Of a stretch of DNA of 55,372 bases, positions 1 through 8,398 are shown one piece after another. This stretch comes from Candidatus Aminicenantes bacterium UBA2190. Lineage in GTDB: Bacteria > Acidobacteriota > Aminicenantia > UBA2199. A program made the position numbers and the translations under genes. The notes beneath the pieces were generated by a model. It was not told the origin of the DNA, made no database searches, and saw only the letters and a list, made by a program, of their open reading frames with translations. The stretch is taken from contig DCVK01000040.1 of NCBI GenBank assembly GCA_002335385.1, positions 1-55,372 of the forward strand, written 5' to 3'. Every line of letters begins with the position of its first letter. The first letter of the stretch is position 1.

Positions 1-110
1 GAATTTGGAATTTGGATATTGTTTGTTATTTGGAATTTGGGATTTGGAGTTTAATTCTTCGTATTGCATCTTCTCTTCCCGTAAACCCTACACCGTCTAC
101 CGTCAGCCGA
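1..110. repeat. Right half of an AATTTGG palindromic element plus octamer tail
   Basis: Bases 1-55 are runs of the word AATTTGG/GATTTGG, matching the right arm of the element seen complete near 39.2, 46.6 and 51.7 kb. The following stretch (TTCTTCCCG, then ACCGTCTACCGTCAGCC at about 92-108) matches the tail of the 39 kb copy. The left arm lies outside the window or is missing. Confidence 0.75.
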
Positions 111-173
111 TTTCTATTCATGGTAGTTGTCGTATACCACAAAACAGGCCAATTTCGTCCAAGCTCCATATTA

Positions 174-182
174 TGTTATATT
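174..182 (+). promoter_or_regulatory. Extended -10 promoter of mltA, probably leaderless
   Basis: TGT-TATATT is an extended -10 box ending 7 bases before the ATG at 190. Transcription would therefore start at or next to the start codon. No convincing -35 box and no Shine-Dalgarno sequence are visible. Confidence 0.55.
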
Positions 183-189
183 GGCCGCA

Positions 190-1488
190 ATGAAACCGAC
201 GCGAACGATTCTCCTGACCGTCGTGCTGGTCATCGCTGTGCTGCATGTGGGCTGCGAGCCGGAGAAAAAGATCTACGTCGCGCCGCCGGTGGCGCTGCCG
301 CCGGCGACGATCGAGCCGCCGGCGAAGCCTCCATTACCGGTGATCGAGCAGCTGCCGCTGCCGGCGGCATGGACGGCGGAGAACGCGCTGCGCCTGGCAC
401 CGGGCGCTCCCTGGCTGCGGGACGACCTGCCGGCACAGAGCCTTCTCGATGCCCTCGACCTCAGCCTGGGGAAATTCGCCGCCATGGACCCCGACGCCCT
501 GCTGCGCTTCGGCGCCAACGCCGTCACCGTCGCCCGCCTGGTCGCCGGCATGAACGATTTCCGCGCCAAGCTGGCCGAGCTGGGCCTGAGCGACGCTTTC
601 TTCCGCTACCTGCAGGAGAATTTCGTCTTCTATTCCAGCGCCGCGCCGCAGGTGACGTTCACCGGTTACTACGAGCCGCTGCTGCGCGGCTCACTGCGCC
701 AATCCCCGCAATACCCCTACCCGCTCTACGGCCGCCCCGACGACCTGGTGGCCGTCGACCTGCCGCAGTTCTATTTTTTCAGGGAACAGGGCAACCTGCC
801 CCAGATCCGCGGCCGCGTCGACGGCAGCCGCCTCGTCCCCTACCATACCCGGGAGGAGATCGACTTCCAGAGCCGCCTGGCCGGGCGCAACCTGGAGATC
901 GCCTGGATCGACAGCCTGGTCGACATCTTTTTCCTTCATATCCAGGGCTCGGGCGTGGTACAGCTCGAGGACGGCCGCCGCGTCTTCGTGGGCTACGCCG
1001 ACCAGAACGGCCACCCTTTCCGCTCCCTGGGCAACTACCTGCTCGAAAAGCGACTGATCGGCCGCGGCCAGTTATCGCTGCAGGGCATGAAGGCCTTCCT
1101 GAAAGAGCACCCCGAAATCATCCCCAAGGCCCTGAGCGCCAACCCCAGCTACATCTTCTTCAAGATCAGCGAACAGAGCGCCACCGGCACCTTCGGCACG
1201 CGCCTCACCCCCTGGCGCAGCGTCGCCAGCGACCCGCGCCTTTTCCCGCTGGGCGCCCTGGCCTGGATCGAGTGCGAGAAGCCGGTCCTCGACGCGCAGA
1301 AGCGCATCAGAGGCTGGGAGAAGTTCGGACGCTTCGTCCTCAACCAGGATACCGGCGGCGCCATCCGCGGCGCCGACCGCGCCGACCTGTTCACCGGCCA
1401 CGGCGAGCTGAGCGAGCTCGTCGCCGGCGGCATGAAGCAGCCGGGGGCAATCTACTTCCTTTTGAAGAAGGAACCGCCGCTTCAGTGA
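190..1488 (+). CDS. mltA: Membrane-bound lytic murein transglycosylase A (lipoprotein)
   Basis: A 432-residue enzyme predicted to cleave peptidoglycan glycan strands with formation of 1,6-anhydro-muramyl ends, anchored to the inner face of the outer membrane. The start at 190 gives a lipoprotein signal (hydrophobic stretch ending LHVGC, lipid-carrying Cys22). The MltA domain contains GYYEPLL, and the C-terminal 3D domain carries its three aspartates at about D387, D396 and D399 (NQDTGG...GADRADLF), ending with the usual GHG and YFLL segments. An upstream in-frame ATG at 127 would bury the signal peptide and precede the -10 box, so it was rejected. The 3' end overlaps the convergent flavoprotein gene by 7 bases. 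Length and motifs are normal for the family. Confidence 0.95.
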   Translation: MKPTRTILLTVVLVIAVLHVGCEPEKKIYVAPPVALPPATIEPPAKPPLPVIEQLPLPAAWTAENALRLAPGAPWLRDDLPAQSLLDALDLSLGKFAAMDPDALLRFGANAVTVARLVAGMNDFRAKLAELGLSDAFFRYLQENFVFYSSAAPQVTFTGYYEPLLRGSLRQSPQYPYPLYGRPDDLVAVDLPQFYFFREQGNLPQIRGRVDGSRLVPYHTREEIDFQSRLAGRNLEIAWIDSLVDIFFLHIQGSGVVQLEDGRRVFVGYADQNGHPFRSLGNYLLEKRLIGRGQLSLQGMKAFLKEHPEIIPKALSANPSYIFFKISEQSATGTFGTRLTPWRSVASDPRLFPLGALAWIECEKPVLDAQKRIRGWEKFGRFVLNQDTGGAIRGADRADLFTGHGELSELVAGGMKQPGAIYFLLKKEPPLQ

Positions 1489-2726
1489 CCCGCGGCGCCC
1501 AGGCCGGCCAGCCAGCCCGACGACCACGCCCACTGCAGGTTGAAGCCGCCGCAGTCGCCGTCGACGTCGAGGATCTCTCCGCAGAAGAACAGCCCCGGGA
1601 CGATCCGTGATTCCAGCGTCTCCGGGTTCACGTCGCGCAGGTCGACGCCCCCGGCGGTGACATGGGCCTCGGGCCAGGGCATCGTGCCCGAGACCTCCAG
1701 CGACCAGCTCTTCAGCAGCCGGGCCAGCGCGTTCCGCGCCGCGGCGGATATCTCGGCGCAGGGAACGGCATGATAATCGATCCCCGCCTCGGAGAGGACG
1801 ATTGGGATCAGCCGCTTGTTCAGCAGCCCCACCAACCCGTCGGCCAGCGTCTTGTGCCCCTGGCGGCGGAAGCGGACCCTCAGGGCGGAATCCAATTCCT
1901 CCAGGCTCGAGGCGGGGAACAGGTCGAGGACGAGGCGCGGCGTTCGGCCCTGCTTCAGGGCGACGGAGGCGGAACGGCTCAGCTGCAGGACGGGCGGCCC
2001 GCTGATGCCGCTGTCGGTGAAGAGGAATTCCCCCGACTCGCCGCGCAGCACCTCGTCCTGGCAGCGCACCTCGCCGCGGCCGGTGAAGCTCACCCCCTTC
2101 AGCTTGCGCAGGAAGCCGGCGCGCAGGCGCAAGGGGACCAGCGTGGCCACGGGATCGACCAAGCGGTGGCCCAGCGCGGCGGCCAGGCGCAGCCCCGAGC
2201 CGTCGCTGCCGAACTGCGGCCCGGCCAGGCCGCCGCAGGCCAGGACGACCCGCTCCGCCTGCAGTTTCCCGCCGGCGGCCAGCGCCAGGGCGAAACCCTC
2301 TCGCCGGCGTTCAAGCGCCTCGACCTCGTAGCCGGTGCGCACGTCGACCTGCAGCCGCTCCAGCTCCCAGCGCAGCACATCGAGCACCGCCGACGCCTGC
2401 CGCGGCCGGGGATAGATCCTCCCCCCGCCCTCGTCATCGCAGGCGACGCCGAGCTCCTCGAAGAAATCGACGGCACTGGACGCGGAGAAGCGCGCCAGCA
2501 CCGCGGCGATGAAGGCGCGGTCGCCGCCGTGGAAGCGGGAAAGCGAGCCGTCGAGGTTGGTGAGGTTGCAGCGGCCGTTGCCGGTGGCCAGCAGCTTCTT
2601 GCCGACGCGATCCTTGCGCTCGAGCAGGACCACCGCGGCGCCGCGCCGGGCGGCGCTGACCGCGGCCATCAATCCCGAACTGCCGCCGCCGATCACGTGT
2701 ACCCTGTTCGCCGCCGGCATGGCCAT
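1482..2726 (-). CDS. NAD(P)/FAD-dependent oxidoreductase, HI0933/BaiN family
   Basis: A 414-residue flavoprotein of the HI0933 (YhiN/BaiN) family. The N-terminal FAD-binding motif GGGSSG is at residues 13-18, the family signature GNGRCNLTN at about 49-57, and the C-terminal signature (FFCGEILDVDGDCGGFN followed by the WAWSSG segment) closes the FAD site. Family members are soluble; a few reduce steroid or other enone substrates, but the substrate here cannot be told. It starts 4 bases after the thiD stop, so it is probably the last gene of the leftward PGDH-thiD-flavoprotein run, and it converges on mltA with a 7-base overlap. ATG codons at 2726 and 2720 are both possible starts. Confidence 0.9.
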   Translation of the reverse strand: MAMPAANRVHVIGGGSSGLMAAVSAARRGAAVVLLERKDRVGKKLLATGNGRCNLTNLDGSLSRFHGGDRAFIAAVLARFSASSAVDFFEELGVACDDEGGGRIYPRPRQASAVLDVLRWELERLQVDVRTGYEVEALERRREGFALALAAGGKLQAERVVLACGGLAGPQFGSDGSGLRLAAALGHRLVDPVATLVPLRLRAGFLRKLKGVSFTGRGEVRCQDEVLRGESGEFLFTDSGISGPPVLQLSRSASVALKQGRTPRLVLDLFPASSLEELDSALRVRFRRQGHKTLADGLVGLLNKRLIPIVLSEAGIDYHAVPCAEISAAARNALARLLKSWSLEVSGTMPWPEAHVTAGGVDLRDVNPETLESRIVPGLFFCGEILDVDGDCGGFNLQWAWSSGWLAGLGAAGH

Positions 2727-2730
2727 GGGA

Positions 2731-3522
2731 TCACTCCGCGGCGAAAAAATGGTCGATCACCCGCGTTCCCGGTTTCAGGGCGTGGGCATGGGCCAGGCTG
2801 CCGGCGATGTACGCCTTGGCCGCGGCCACGGACGACCGCAAGCCGCTTCCCCGGGCGAGATGGGCGGTGATCGCCGCCGAGAAGGTGCAGCCCGACCCGT
2901 GGCTGTTGACGCCCTTGACCATCCCGGCCTCAAAAACCTCCCCCCCGTTTTCCTCCAGCAGCAGGTCGATGGCGGCGCCGGGCAGGTGCCCGCCCTTCAT
3001 GAGAAAAGGGACGCCGTAATAGCGGCAGAGCATCTCGCCGGCTTCGCGCAGGTCGGCGAGGGAGCGGATCGCGCCGCGGCACAGGAATTCGGCCTCGGGA
3101 ACATTGGGGGTGACCAGGGCGGCGAGCGGAAAAAGGTTCTCCACCAGCGCGGCGACCGCCCCGGGGCGGATCAGGCGGCCGCCCGAGGTGGCGGCGAACA
3201 CAGGGTCGACCACGAGCGGGATGCGCGGGTGGTCCCTGAGCACGGCGGCGACCGCCGTGATGATGGCGCGGCTGAACAGCATCCCCGTCTTGACGGCCCT
3301 GACCGGGTAGCCCTCCAGCACCGCCCGCAACTGCGCCTCGACCACGGCGGGGCGCACGGACTGGATGGCGCGCACCCCCTCCAGGTTCTGGGCGGTGACG
3401 GCGGTGATGACCGAGGCACCGTAGACGCCGCAGGCGGAGAAGGTTTTCAGGTCGGCCTGGATGCCGGCGCCGCCGCCCGAATCGGAGCCGGCGACGGTCA
3501 GCGCGACCGCGTGCTTCAGCAC
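2731..3522 (-). CDS. thiD: Hydroxymethylpyrimidine/phosphomethylpyrimidine kinase
   Basis: Predicted to phosphorylate HMP and HMP-phosphate to HMP-PP in thiamine synthesis or salvage. The 263-residue ribokinase-fold protein has the ThiD N-terminal signature GSDSGGGAGIQADLKT (about 13-28), the VTAQN segment, and the C-terminal anion-hole/catalytic segment NSHGSGCTFSAAI. The start is GTG, 7 bases after the stop of the dehydrogenase gene, suggesting translational coupling. No other thiamine gene and no TPP riboswitch is visible here, so the protein may work mainly in salvage. A pyridoxal-kinase activity, known in some ThiD relatives, cannot be excluded. Confidence 0.93.
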   Translation of the reverse strand: MLKHAVALTVAGSDSGGGAGIQADLKTFSACGVYGASVITAVTAQNLEGVRAIQSVRPAVVEAQLRAVLEGYPVRAVKTGMLFSRAIITAVAAVLRDHPRIPLVVDPVFAATSGGRLIRPGAVAALVENLFPLAALVTPNVPEAEFLCRGAIRSLADLREAGEMLCRYYGVPFLMKGGHLPGAAIDLLLEENGGEVFEAGMVKGVNSHGSGCTFSAAITAHLARGSGLRSSVAAAKAYIAGSLAHAHALKPGTRVIDHFFAAE

Positions 3523-3529
3523 GGCCAGC

Positions 3530-4456
3530 TTACTTGTTGACCTGGAACGTCTTGTCGCCCTTTTCGAAGAAGGCCACGATCTGGCGCGCGGCGGCCAGCC
3601 CCGAGTTGACGTTGGCCTCCTCGGTCTGCGCCCCCATCTTCTTGGCGGTGAAGACGAAGCGGCCGGCGTACTTCCCGGCGATCTCGGCGGCGCAGGCCGG
3701 GGCGACGTCGGCGCCGTACTTGAAGTCAGGGCGCTCGGCGAACATCTTCAGCAGCGACGGCTCGTCGACCACCTCGGCGCGGGCGGTGTTGATCAGCACC
3801 CCCCCTTTCTTCATCTTGGACAGCAGGTCAAAGTTGATGGAATTGACGGTCTCCTTGGTCTTGGGAATATGGACCGACACGTAGTCGCAGCTTTTGTAGA
3901 GTTCGTCCAGCGAAGTGACCGCGATGACGCCGTCCTTCTGCATGGCATCGGCCGGGATGAACGGGTCGAAGGCGAAGACCTCCATGCCGAAGCCCCTGGC
4001 GATGGGCGTCACGCAGCGGCCGACGGCGCCGTAGGCCTGCAGCCCCAGCTTCTTGCCGCGCAGCTCGCTTCCCGACTTGCCGGAAAAGGCGCCGCGCGCC
4101 AGGTACAGCATCAAGGCGAAAACCAGCTCGGCGACGGCGTTGGAGTTCTGGCCGGGCGTGTTCATGGCCACGACGCCCCTGGCGCTGGCGGCCTTGAGAT
4201 CGATGTTGTCGTAGCCGGCGCCGGCGCGCACCACGATCTTCAGTTGGGCGGCGGCGTTGAGCACCGCCTCGTCGGCGATGTCGCTGCGGATGATCATGCC
4301 GTCAATGTCGGCGACGGCCTTGAGCAGGTCTTCCTTGGCCTTGTAGCCTTCCAGGGGGAGCAGCTCGTAGCCCGCCTTGACGAAGATGTCCCTGATCCCC
4401 TCCACCGCGATCTTGGCGAAGGGCTTCTCGGTCGCCAGCAGAATCTTCTTTCCCAT
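3530..4456 (-). CDS. serA: D-3-phosphoglycerate dehydrogenase-like enzyme with Lys in place of catalytic His
   Basis: A 308-residue D-isomer-specific 2-hydroxyacid dehydrogenase, most likely the first enzyme of serine synthesis. ATG at 4456 follows an AAGGAGG site by 6 bases, so this start is firm. The substrate-binding part includes VRAGAGYDNID, the cofactor-binding loop is AYGAVG (Ala replaces the usual first Gly), and the catalytic Arg region is INTARAEVVDE. Where most PGDHs have a PHLGAST-type segment with the catalytic His, this protein reads AKKMGAQTEEAN, so His is replaced by Lys. This matches the short, His-to-Lys subgroup described for Entamoeba and some bacteria (type IIIK). There is no ACT or regulatory domain. 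It heads the leftward run with thiD and the flavoprotein. Confidence 0.85.
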   Translation of the reverse strand: MGKKILLATEKPFAKIAVEGIRDIFVKAGYELLPLEGYKAKEDLLKAVADIDGMIIRSDIADEAVLNAAAQLKIVVRAGAGYDNIDLKAASARGVVAMNTPGQNSNAVAELVFALMLYLARGAFSGKSGSELRGKKLGLQAYGAVGRCVTPIARGFGMEVFAFDPFIPADAMQKDGVIAVTSLDELYKSCDYVSVHIPKTKETVNSINFDLLSKMKKGGVLINTARAEVVDEPSLLKMFAERPDFKYGADVAPACAAEIAGKYAGRFVFTAKKMGAQTEEANVNSGLAAARQIVAFFEKGDKTFQVNK

Positions 4457-4540
4457 ATCGGTCCTCCTTGAATGGTTTTCCATGGAGATTCTAATGGGGT
4501 TCGGGCGCATTGTCAAATGAGCGGCCGGCGCGAATTCCGG

Positions 4541-6061
4541 TTATTTGCCCAGCACCATTTCCCGCGCCCGCTCGGTGATGGAGCGGAAGTCGATCTTGCC
4601 GCTGCCGTGCTTGGGCATCTCGGGGATGACCACGAAGCGGCTGGGCAGGGCGATCTTGGGCAGCTGCTCGGCCATCTCCCTCAGGATGGCCTTCTCGTCG
4701 ACCTGCTGGGTGACGGCGGCGACGATGCGCGCCCCGCGCAGCGGGTCGGGGATCTCGACCACGCAGCATTCGACGTCGCCGGGCAGCAGCTTCTCCAGCA
4801 CGTCCTCGACCTTGACCAGCGAGACCATCTCGCCGCCGATCTTCAGGAAGCGCTTCAGCCGGCCGACGTGCCAGAAATAGCCGTCCTCGTCCATGTAGCC
4901 CATGTCGCCGGTGTCGTACCAACCGTGGCGGATGCTCAGCGAGGTCTGCTCGAAGTCGTCGAAATAGCCCTTCATCACGTTGTCGCCCTTGACCAGGATC
5001 TTGCCGATCTCGCCCACGGCGCAGGTCTCGCCGGTCTCGTAATGCTCGATGCGCACCTCGACGCCGTCCAGCGGCCGGCCCACGCTGCCGGGGCGGTTGT
5101 GGGCCAGCGTGTTGACCGTGATGCCCGGGCTGGTCTCGGTGGCCCCGTAGGCCTCGAGCAGCGTCTTGGCGTGCTTCTTCAGGAAGCCGTCGCGCAGGGC
5201 CTGCGGGCATTTGTCGGCGCCGCTGAGCAGGATGCGGGCGCTGGCGAAATCGCCGGGGTTGGAATTGCGCAGGTAGCCCCAGAAGAACGTCGGCGTCCCG
5301 GCCATCAGCGTCACCTTCTCCTCGCGCACGATGGCGCTGATGGCCTTGAAGTCGAGGGGATTGGCGTAGGTGACCAGGGTCATTCCCTCCAGCAGCGGCA
5401 CCCAGAGGTTCGCCGTCTGGCCGAAGACATGAAAATACGGCAGGTTGGCCAGGAAGATGTCCTCCCCGGCGAAATCGTAGGCCTTTTTCAGGCTCTGATA
5501 GTTAGCGCTGATATTGCGGTGGGTCAGCTGCACCCCCTTGGGCTCCTTCTCGCTGCCGCTGGTGAACAGGATGAGCAGGGTGTCGTTCTCGTCGCCGGCG
5601 TGGATCGATTTCAGCAGCCGTTCCACGGGGCGCCCGGCCTTCAGGGCGGCCCGGACCTTGTCGAGGATCGAGACCGTTTTCATGATGTCTTCCAGGTAGA
5701 CCATGCCGTCGACATGCGGGCAGTTGATCTTCTGGCACAGCGCCCGCGAGGTGATGATCGTCCTGAAGGCGCATTTCTTCTGGGCGTACTCGCAATTGGC
5801 GGCCGCCCCGGTGGAATAGTTGATCATCACCGGCACGCGGCCGCCCATGAGCGTCGCCAGGATGGCCAGCACCGAACCGGCCGAGTTGGGCATCATGATG
5901 CCCAGGAAGCCCGGGTCGAAGCCGGCGAACTTCCTGACCAGCACCAGCGAGCCGATCAGCGCCCGCTTGTAGGTGATGCGGCGGTCCAGGGTGCGGTCGA
6001 TGATGGCCAGCTTGGCCTCGTTCTGCCTGGCGACGCGCACGAACTGCTGATGAAGGATCAT
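4541..6061 (-). CDS. AMP-dependent acyl synthetase/ligase (Aas acyl-ACP synthetase-like)
   Basis: A 506-residue member of the adenylate-forming superfamily, expected to activate a fatty or other carboxylic acid as acyl-AMP and pass it to CoA or ACP. The P-loop-like A3 motif LFTSGSEKEPKGVQLTH, the aromatic gate YGATETSPG, the A7 region YDTGDMGYMDEDGY followed by GRLKRFLKIGGEMVS, and a C-terminal catalytic Lys in GSGKIDFR are all present. The overall pattern resembles the synthetase half of Aas more than long-chain FadD, but without an acyltransferase domain. ATG at 6061 has a GGGGAG site upstream; the open frame continues about 84 codons further through low-complexity sequence, which was rejected. 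Substrate unknown. Confidence 0.88.
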   Translation of the reverse strand: MILHQQFVRVARQNEAKLAIIDRTLDRRITYKRALIGSLVLVRKFAGFDPGFLGIMMPNSAGSVLAILATLMGGRVPVMINYSTGAAANCEYAQKKCAFRTIITSRALCQKINCPHVDGMVYLEDIMKTVSILDKVRAALKAGRPVERLLKSIHAGDENDTLLILFTSGSEKEPKGVQLTHRNISANYQSLKKAYDFAGEDIFLANLPYFHVFGQTANLWVPLLEGMTLVTYANPLDFKAISAIVREEKVTLMAGTPTFFWGYLRNSNPGDFASARILLSGADKCPQALRDGFLKKHAKTLLEAYGATETSPGITVNTLAHNRPGSVGRPLDGVEVRIEHYETGETCAVGEIGKILVKGDNVMKGYFDDFEQTSLSIRHGWYDTGDMGYMDEDGYFWHVGRLKRFLKIGGEMVSLVKVEDVLEKLLPGDVECCVVEIPDPLRGARIVAAVTQQVDEKAILREMAEQLPKIALPSRFVVIPEMPKHGSGKIDFRSITERAREMVLGK

Positions 6062-6300
6062 GGGAACTCCCCGGCCTTCCGATCGGGCTGGGCCGTGATA
6101 TCGTTTATTTTTAACTCGGAAATGATACCGGCATTTCCGGCCCATGTCAATAGAGAGAGCCTTAGGGAAAAGAGAGGGAAGAATGAGGGGAGAGAAAGGG
6201 AAGAGGGAGTGGGAAAAGCATTCGCTGAACTTGTTTTCCACTTTGCCTTCTCTCTCTCTTCCCTCTGTCTTTCCCTTTTTCTTCACTTGATTTCCTCCTA

Positions 6301-6329
6301 TTGACACGCGCATGGCTCCGGCCTATTCT
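6301..6329 (+). promoter_or_regulatory. Near-consensus sigma-70 promoter for the IMPACT-family gene
   Basis: TTGACA (6301-6306), a 17-base spacer and TATTCT (6324-6329). The ATG at 6340 lies only 10 bases after the -10 box, so the 5' leader is a few bases at most. Confidence 0.75.
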
Positions 6330-6339
6330 GTCCCCCGGA

Positions 6340-6711
6340 ATGAAGATCGACCGCGTCATTGAATTCAAGCACGTCTGCGAGCGCTCGCGCTTCTTCGCCG
6401 TCCTCTTCCCCGCCGCCGGCGAGGAGGACGTGCTGCAGATGGTGCGGCTGAAAAAGGGCGAGCAGCGCAAGGCCAACCACCACTGCTGGGCGTTCCGCGG
6501 CGGCAATGGCGAGCGGTCTCGCGACGACGGCGAGGTCGGACACCCGGGGCGGGTGCTGCTCGAGCTCCTGCGCCGCGAGGACCTGGAGGGCGGGTTGCTG
6601 GTCTCTCGCGTCTTCGGCGGCGTCAAGCTCGGCGTCGGCGGAGTGTCCAGGGCGTTCCGGGAGGCGGGCGAGGGAGCAATTGCAGAATTCAAGAAAGACG
6701 TCAGACGATAG
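6340..6711 (+). CDS. IMPACT/YigZ (UPF0029) N-terminal-domain protein
   Basis: A 123-residue protein consisting only of the UPF0029 N-terminal domain of the IMPACT/YigZ family. Matching segments are the N-terminal KHVCERSRFFAVLFP, the central NHHCWAFRGGN and SRDDGEVGHPGRVLLELL, and VSRVFGGVKLGVGG. Full YigZ proteins carry a second C-terminal domain and are about 200 residues, so this is a short form. The eukaryotic IMPACT protein modulates the eIF2 kinase GCN2; bacterial roles are not settled. The ATG sits 10 bases after a strong -10 box without a Shine-Dalgarno sequence, so it looks leaderless. The last codons form the left arm of an inverted repeat (6697-6845). Confidence 0.85.
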   Translation: MKIDRVIEFKHVCERSRFFAVLFPAAGEEDVLQMVRLKKGEQRKANHHCWAFRGGNGERSRDDGEVGHPGRVLLELLRREDLEGGLLVSRVFGGVKLGVGGVSRAFREAGEGAIAEFKKDVRR

Positions 6712-6845
6712 ACGCCAGACGTTAGCAAGACACAGGACAAATTCCAGGAATTGGATGGCGGATTTCAGTGAAGCCAAGGACCCAGTATGAAAAGTTCCAG
6801 GAAATGTCTTTTCTTGCTAACGTCTAACGTCTAACATCTGACGTC
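6697..6845. repeat. Imperfect 34-bp inverted repeat made of GACGTCTA-type words
   Basis: Left arm 6697-6730 and right arm 6812-6845 match as inverted copies at about 30 of 34 positions, separated by 81 bases. Each arm is itself a string of degenerate octamers (GACGTTA, GACGTCA). The left arm overlaps the 3' end of the IMPACT-family gene; the right arm ends just before the -35 box of the Memo gene. Confidence 0.8.
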
Positions 6846-6853
6846 TAATACAA

Positions 6854-6882
6854 TTGACACCCGGATTGGTTAAGGTTACTAT
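6854..6882 (+). promoter_or_regulatory. Consensus sigma-70 promoter of the AmmeMemoRadiSam operon
   Basis: TTGACA (6854-6859), a 17-base spacer and TACTAT (6877-6882). The first ATG is at 6896, giving a leader of roughly 6-10 bases with no clear Shine-Dalgarno sequence. Confidence 0.8.
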
Positions 6883-6895
6883 TACGCCAGAGGCC

Positions 6896-8398
6896 ATGAT
6901 GAAACGCGGACTGCTCCCGCTCCTTCTTTCCCTCGCTCTTTTCGCTTCCGCAAAAGACGTCCGGCCTTTTCTGCAGACCGGCCCATGGTATCCTTCCGAC
7001 CCGGCGCAGCTGCAACGGATGCTCGACGGTTTTTTCGACGAGCTGCCGCCGCCTGAACAAGGGGTCGCCGTGAGCGCCATCGTCGCCCCCCACGCCGGCT
7101 TCCAATACTCGGGGCGCTGCGCCGCCAAGGCGTACAGAGCCATTCCTCCAGCACAGGATATTCGCCGCGTCATCCTCCTGGGCAGCTCGCACCGCGCCGG
7201 GTTCTACGGCGCCAGCGTCGACGATCACGATGCCTGGGCCACGCCCCTGGGCGCGGTCGCGGTGGACGGGGATGCGTGCCGCGCCCTGGCCAGGGACCGC
7301 CTGTTCAAGATTGACCGCAGCGTCATGGGCCACGAGCACGCGCTGGAGAACCAGCTTCCCTTCCTGCAGCAGGCGCTGGCCGGCAGGGATTTCCGCATCG
7401 TCCCCATCCTCTTCGGCTCGCTGAACAAACGCGATTTCGCGCGGATGGCATCCGCCATTCGCCCCCTCATTGACGGCCGCACCCTGGTCGTGGCCAGCAG
7501 CGACCTGACCCATTACGGGGCCGACTTCGGTTACACGCCGTTCCGCCGCGACCTGGCCGCCAACCTCGAAAAGCTGGACAAGGGCTTCATCGAGCCGGTG
7601 CTGGACCTCGACTTTGAGCGTTATTTCTCCTACCGCGAGAAAACGGGGATCACGGCCTGCGGCTTCGTCCCCATCGGCGTGCTGATCCGCCTGTTCGAGA
7701 AACAGGGCTGCCGAACATCGCTGGCCGCGTATTACCGCTCGGGCGACCTGAGCGGCGACTACTCGACCAGCGTCAGCTACGCCTCGCTCCTGTTCACCGG
7801 GACGGCGGCGGCAGCGGAGGTTTCCGATTCGCTGGATCGCAGCGAGCAGCGGCTGCTGCTGGAACTGGCCCGCTCCGTCCTGCGCGACCGCTTCCAGGGC
7901 AAGCCGGCTCCCGCCGGCCTGGAGGAACGGTTCTCCGGCCGCCCCCGGCTGCTGCGGAAATCGGGAGTGTTCGTTACGCTGCGCAAGCGGGGCGAGCTGC
8001 GCGGCTGCATCGGCAGCATCGTCGGCGTCGAGCCGCTTTGCCGCGGCGTGGCGGCCAACGCCCTGAACGCCGCCTTCGCCGACCCGCGCTTCCCGCCGCT
8101 CGCGGAGCGGGAGCTCGACGGCGTGGAGATCGAGATCTCGGTGATGACGCCTCTGCTGCCCGTCACGGACTACCGCGCCATCCGCCTGGGGACCGACGGC
8201 GTGGTCATCCGCGACGGCAACGCCCAGGCCGTCTTTTTGCCCCAGGTGGCGACCGAGACCGGCTGGACCCTGGACGAGTTCATGGCCCAGCTCTGCCGGA
8301 AGGCCGGGCTGGCGCGCGACGCCTACCGCCGCTCGCCCTCCATGAAGTTCCATGCGTTCCAGGCCCAGGTTTTCAGCGAGAGAGAGGCCGGGAAATGA
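6896..8398 (+). CDS. AmmeMemoRadiSam system protein: Memo-AMMECR1 fusion with signal peptide
   Basis: A 500-residue fusion of the bacterial homologs of human MEMO1 (about 20-310) and AMMECR1 (about 320-500). The Memo part keeps the residues that form the metal-binding cleft: His in APHAGF (H66), His in GSSHR (H99), Asp and His in SSDLTHYG, and Cys in ITACGF. The AMMECR1 part has the hallmark LRGCIG followed by FADPRFPPL. An N-terminal MKRGLLPLLLSLALFASA stretch looks like a Sec signal peptide, which would place it outside the cytoplasm. The stop overlaps the start of the radical SAM gene (ATGA), so the two are translated together. ATG codons at 6896 and 6899 are both possible. The biochemical role of the bacterial system is not established. 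Confidence 0.93.
   Translation: MMKRGLLPLLLSLALFASAKDVRPFLQTGPWYPSDPAQLQRMLDGFFDELPPPEQGVAVSAIVAPHAGFQYSGRCAAKAYRAIPPAQDIRRVILLGSSHRAGFYGASVDDHDAWATPLGAVAVDGDACRALARDRLFKIDRSVMGHEHALENQLPFLQQALAGRDFRIVPILFGSLNKRDFARMASAIRPLIDGRTLVVASSDLTHYGADFGYTPFRRDLAANLEKLDKGFIEPVLDLDFERYFSYREKTGITACGFVPIGVLIRLFEKQGCRTSLAAYYRSGDLSGDYSTSVSYASLLFTGTAAAAEVSDSLDRSEQRLLLELARSVLRDRFQGKPAPAGLEERFSGRPRLLRKSGVFVTLRKRGELRGCIGSIVGVEPLCRGVAANALNAAFADPRFPPLAERELDGVEIEISVMTPLLPVTDYRAIRLGTDGVVIRDGNAQAVFLPQVATETGWTLDEFMAQLCRKAGLARDAYRRSPSMKFHAFQAQVFSEREAGK

Noticed and set aside
3523..3529. TPP riboswitch for thiD
   Set aside because: Only 7 bases separate thiD from the preceding gene and no thi-box sequence is seen ahead of the operon.
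4472..6304. Very long open frame opposite the PGDH and acyl-synthetase genes
   Set aside because: It mirrors the codon pattern of GC-rich genes on the other strand, has no domain, and its composition (Ala, Gly, His, Asp, Val rich) is typical of antisense shadows. The same applies to similar long antisense frames across the window.
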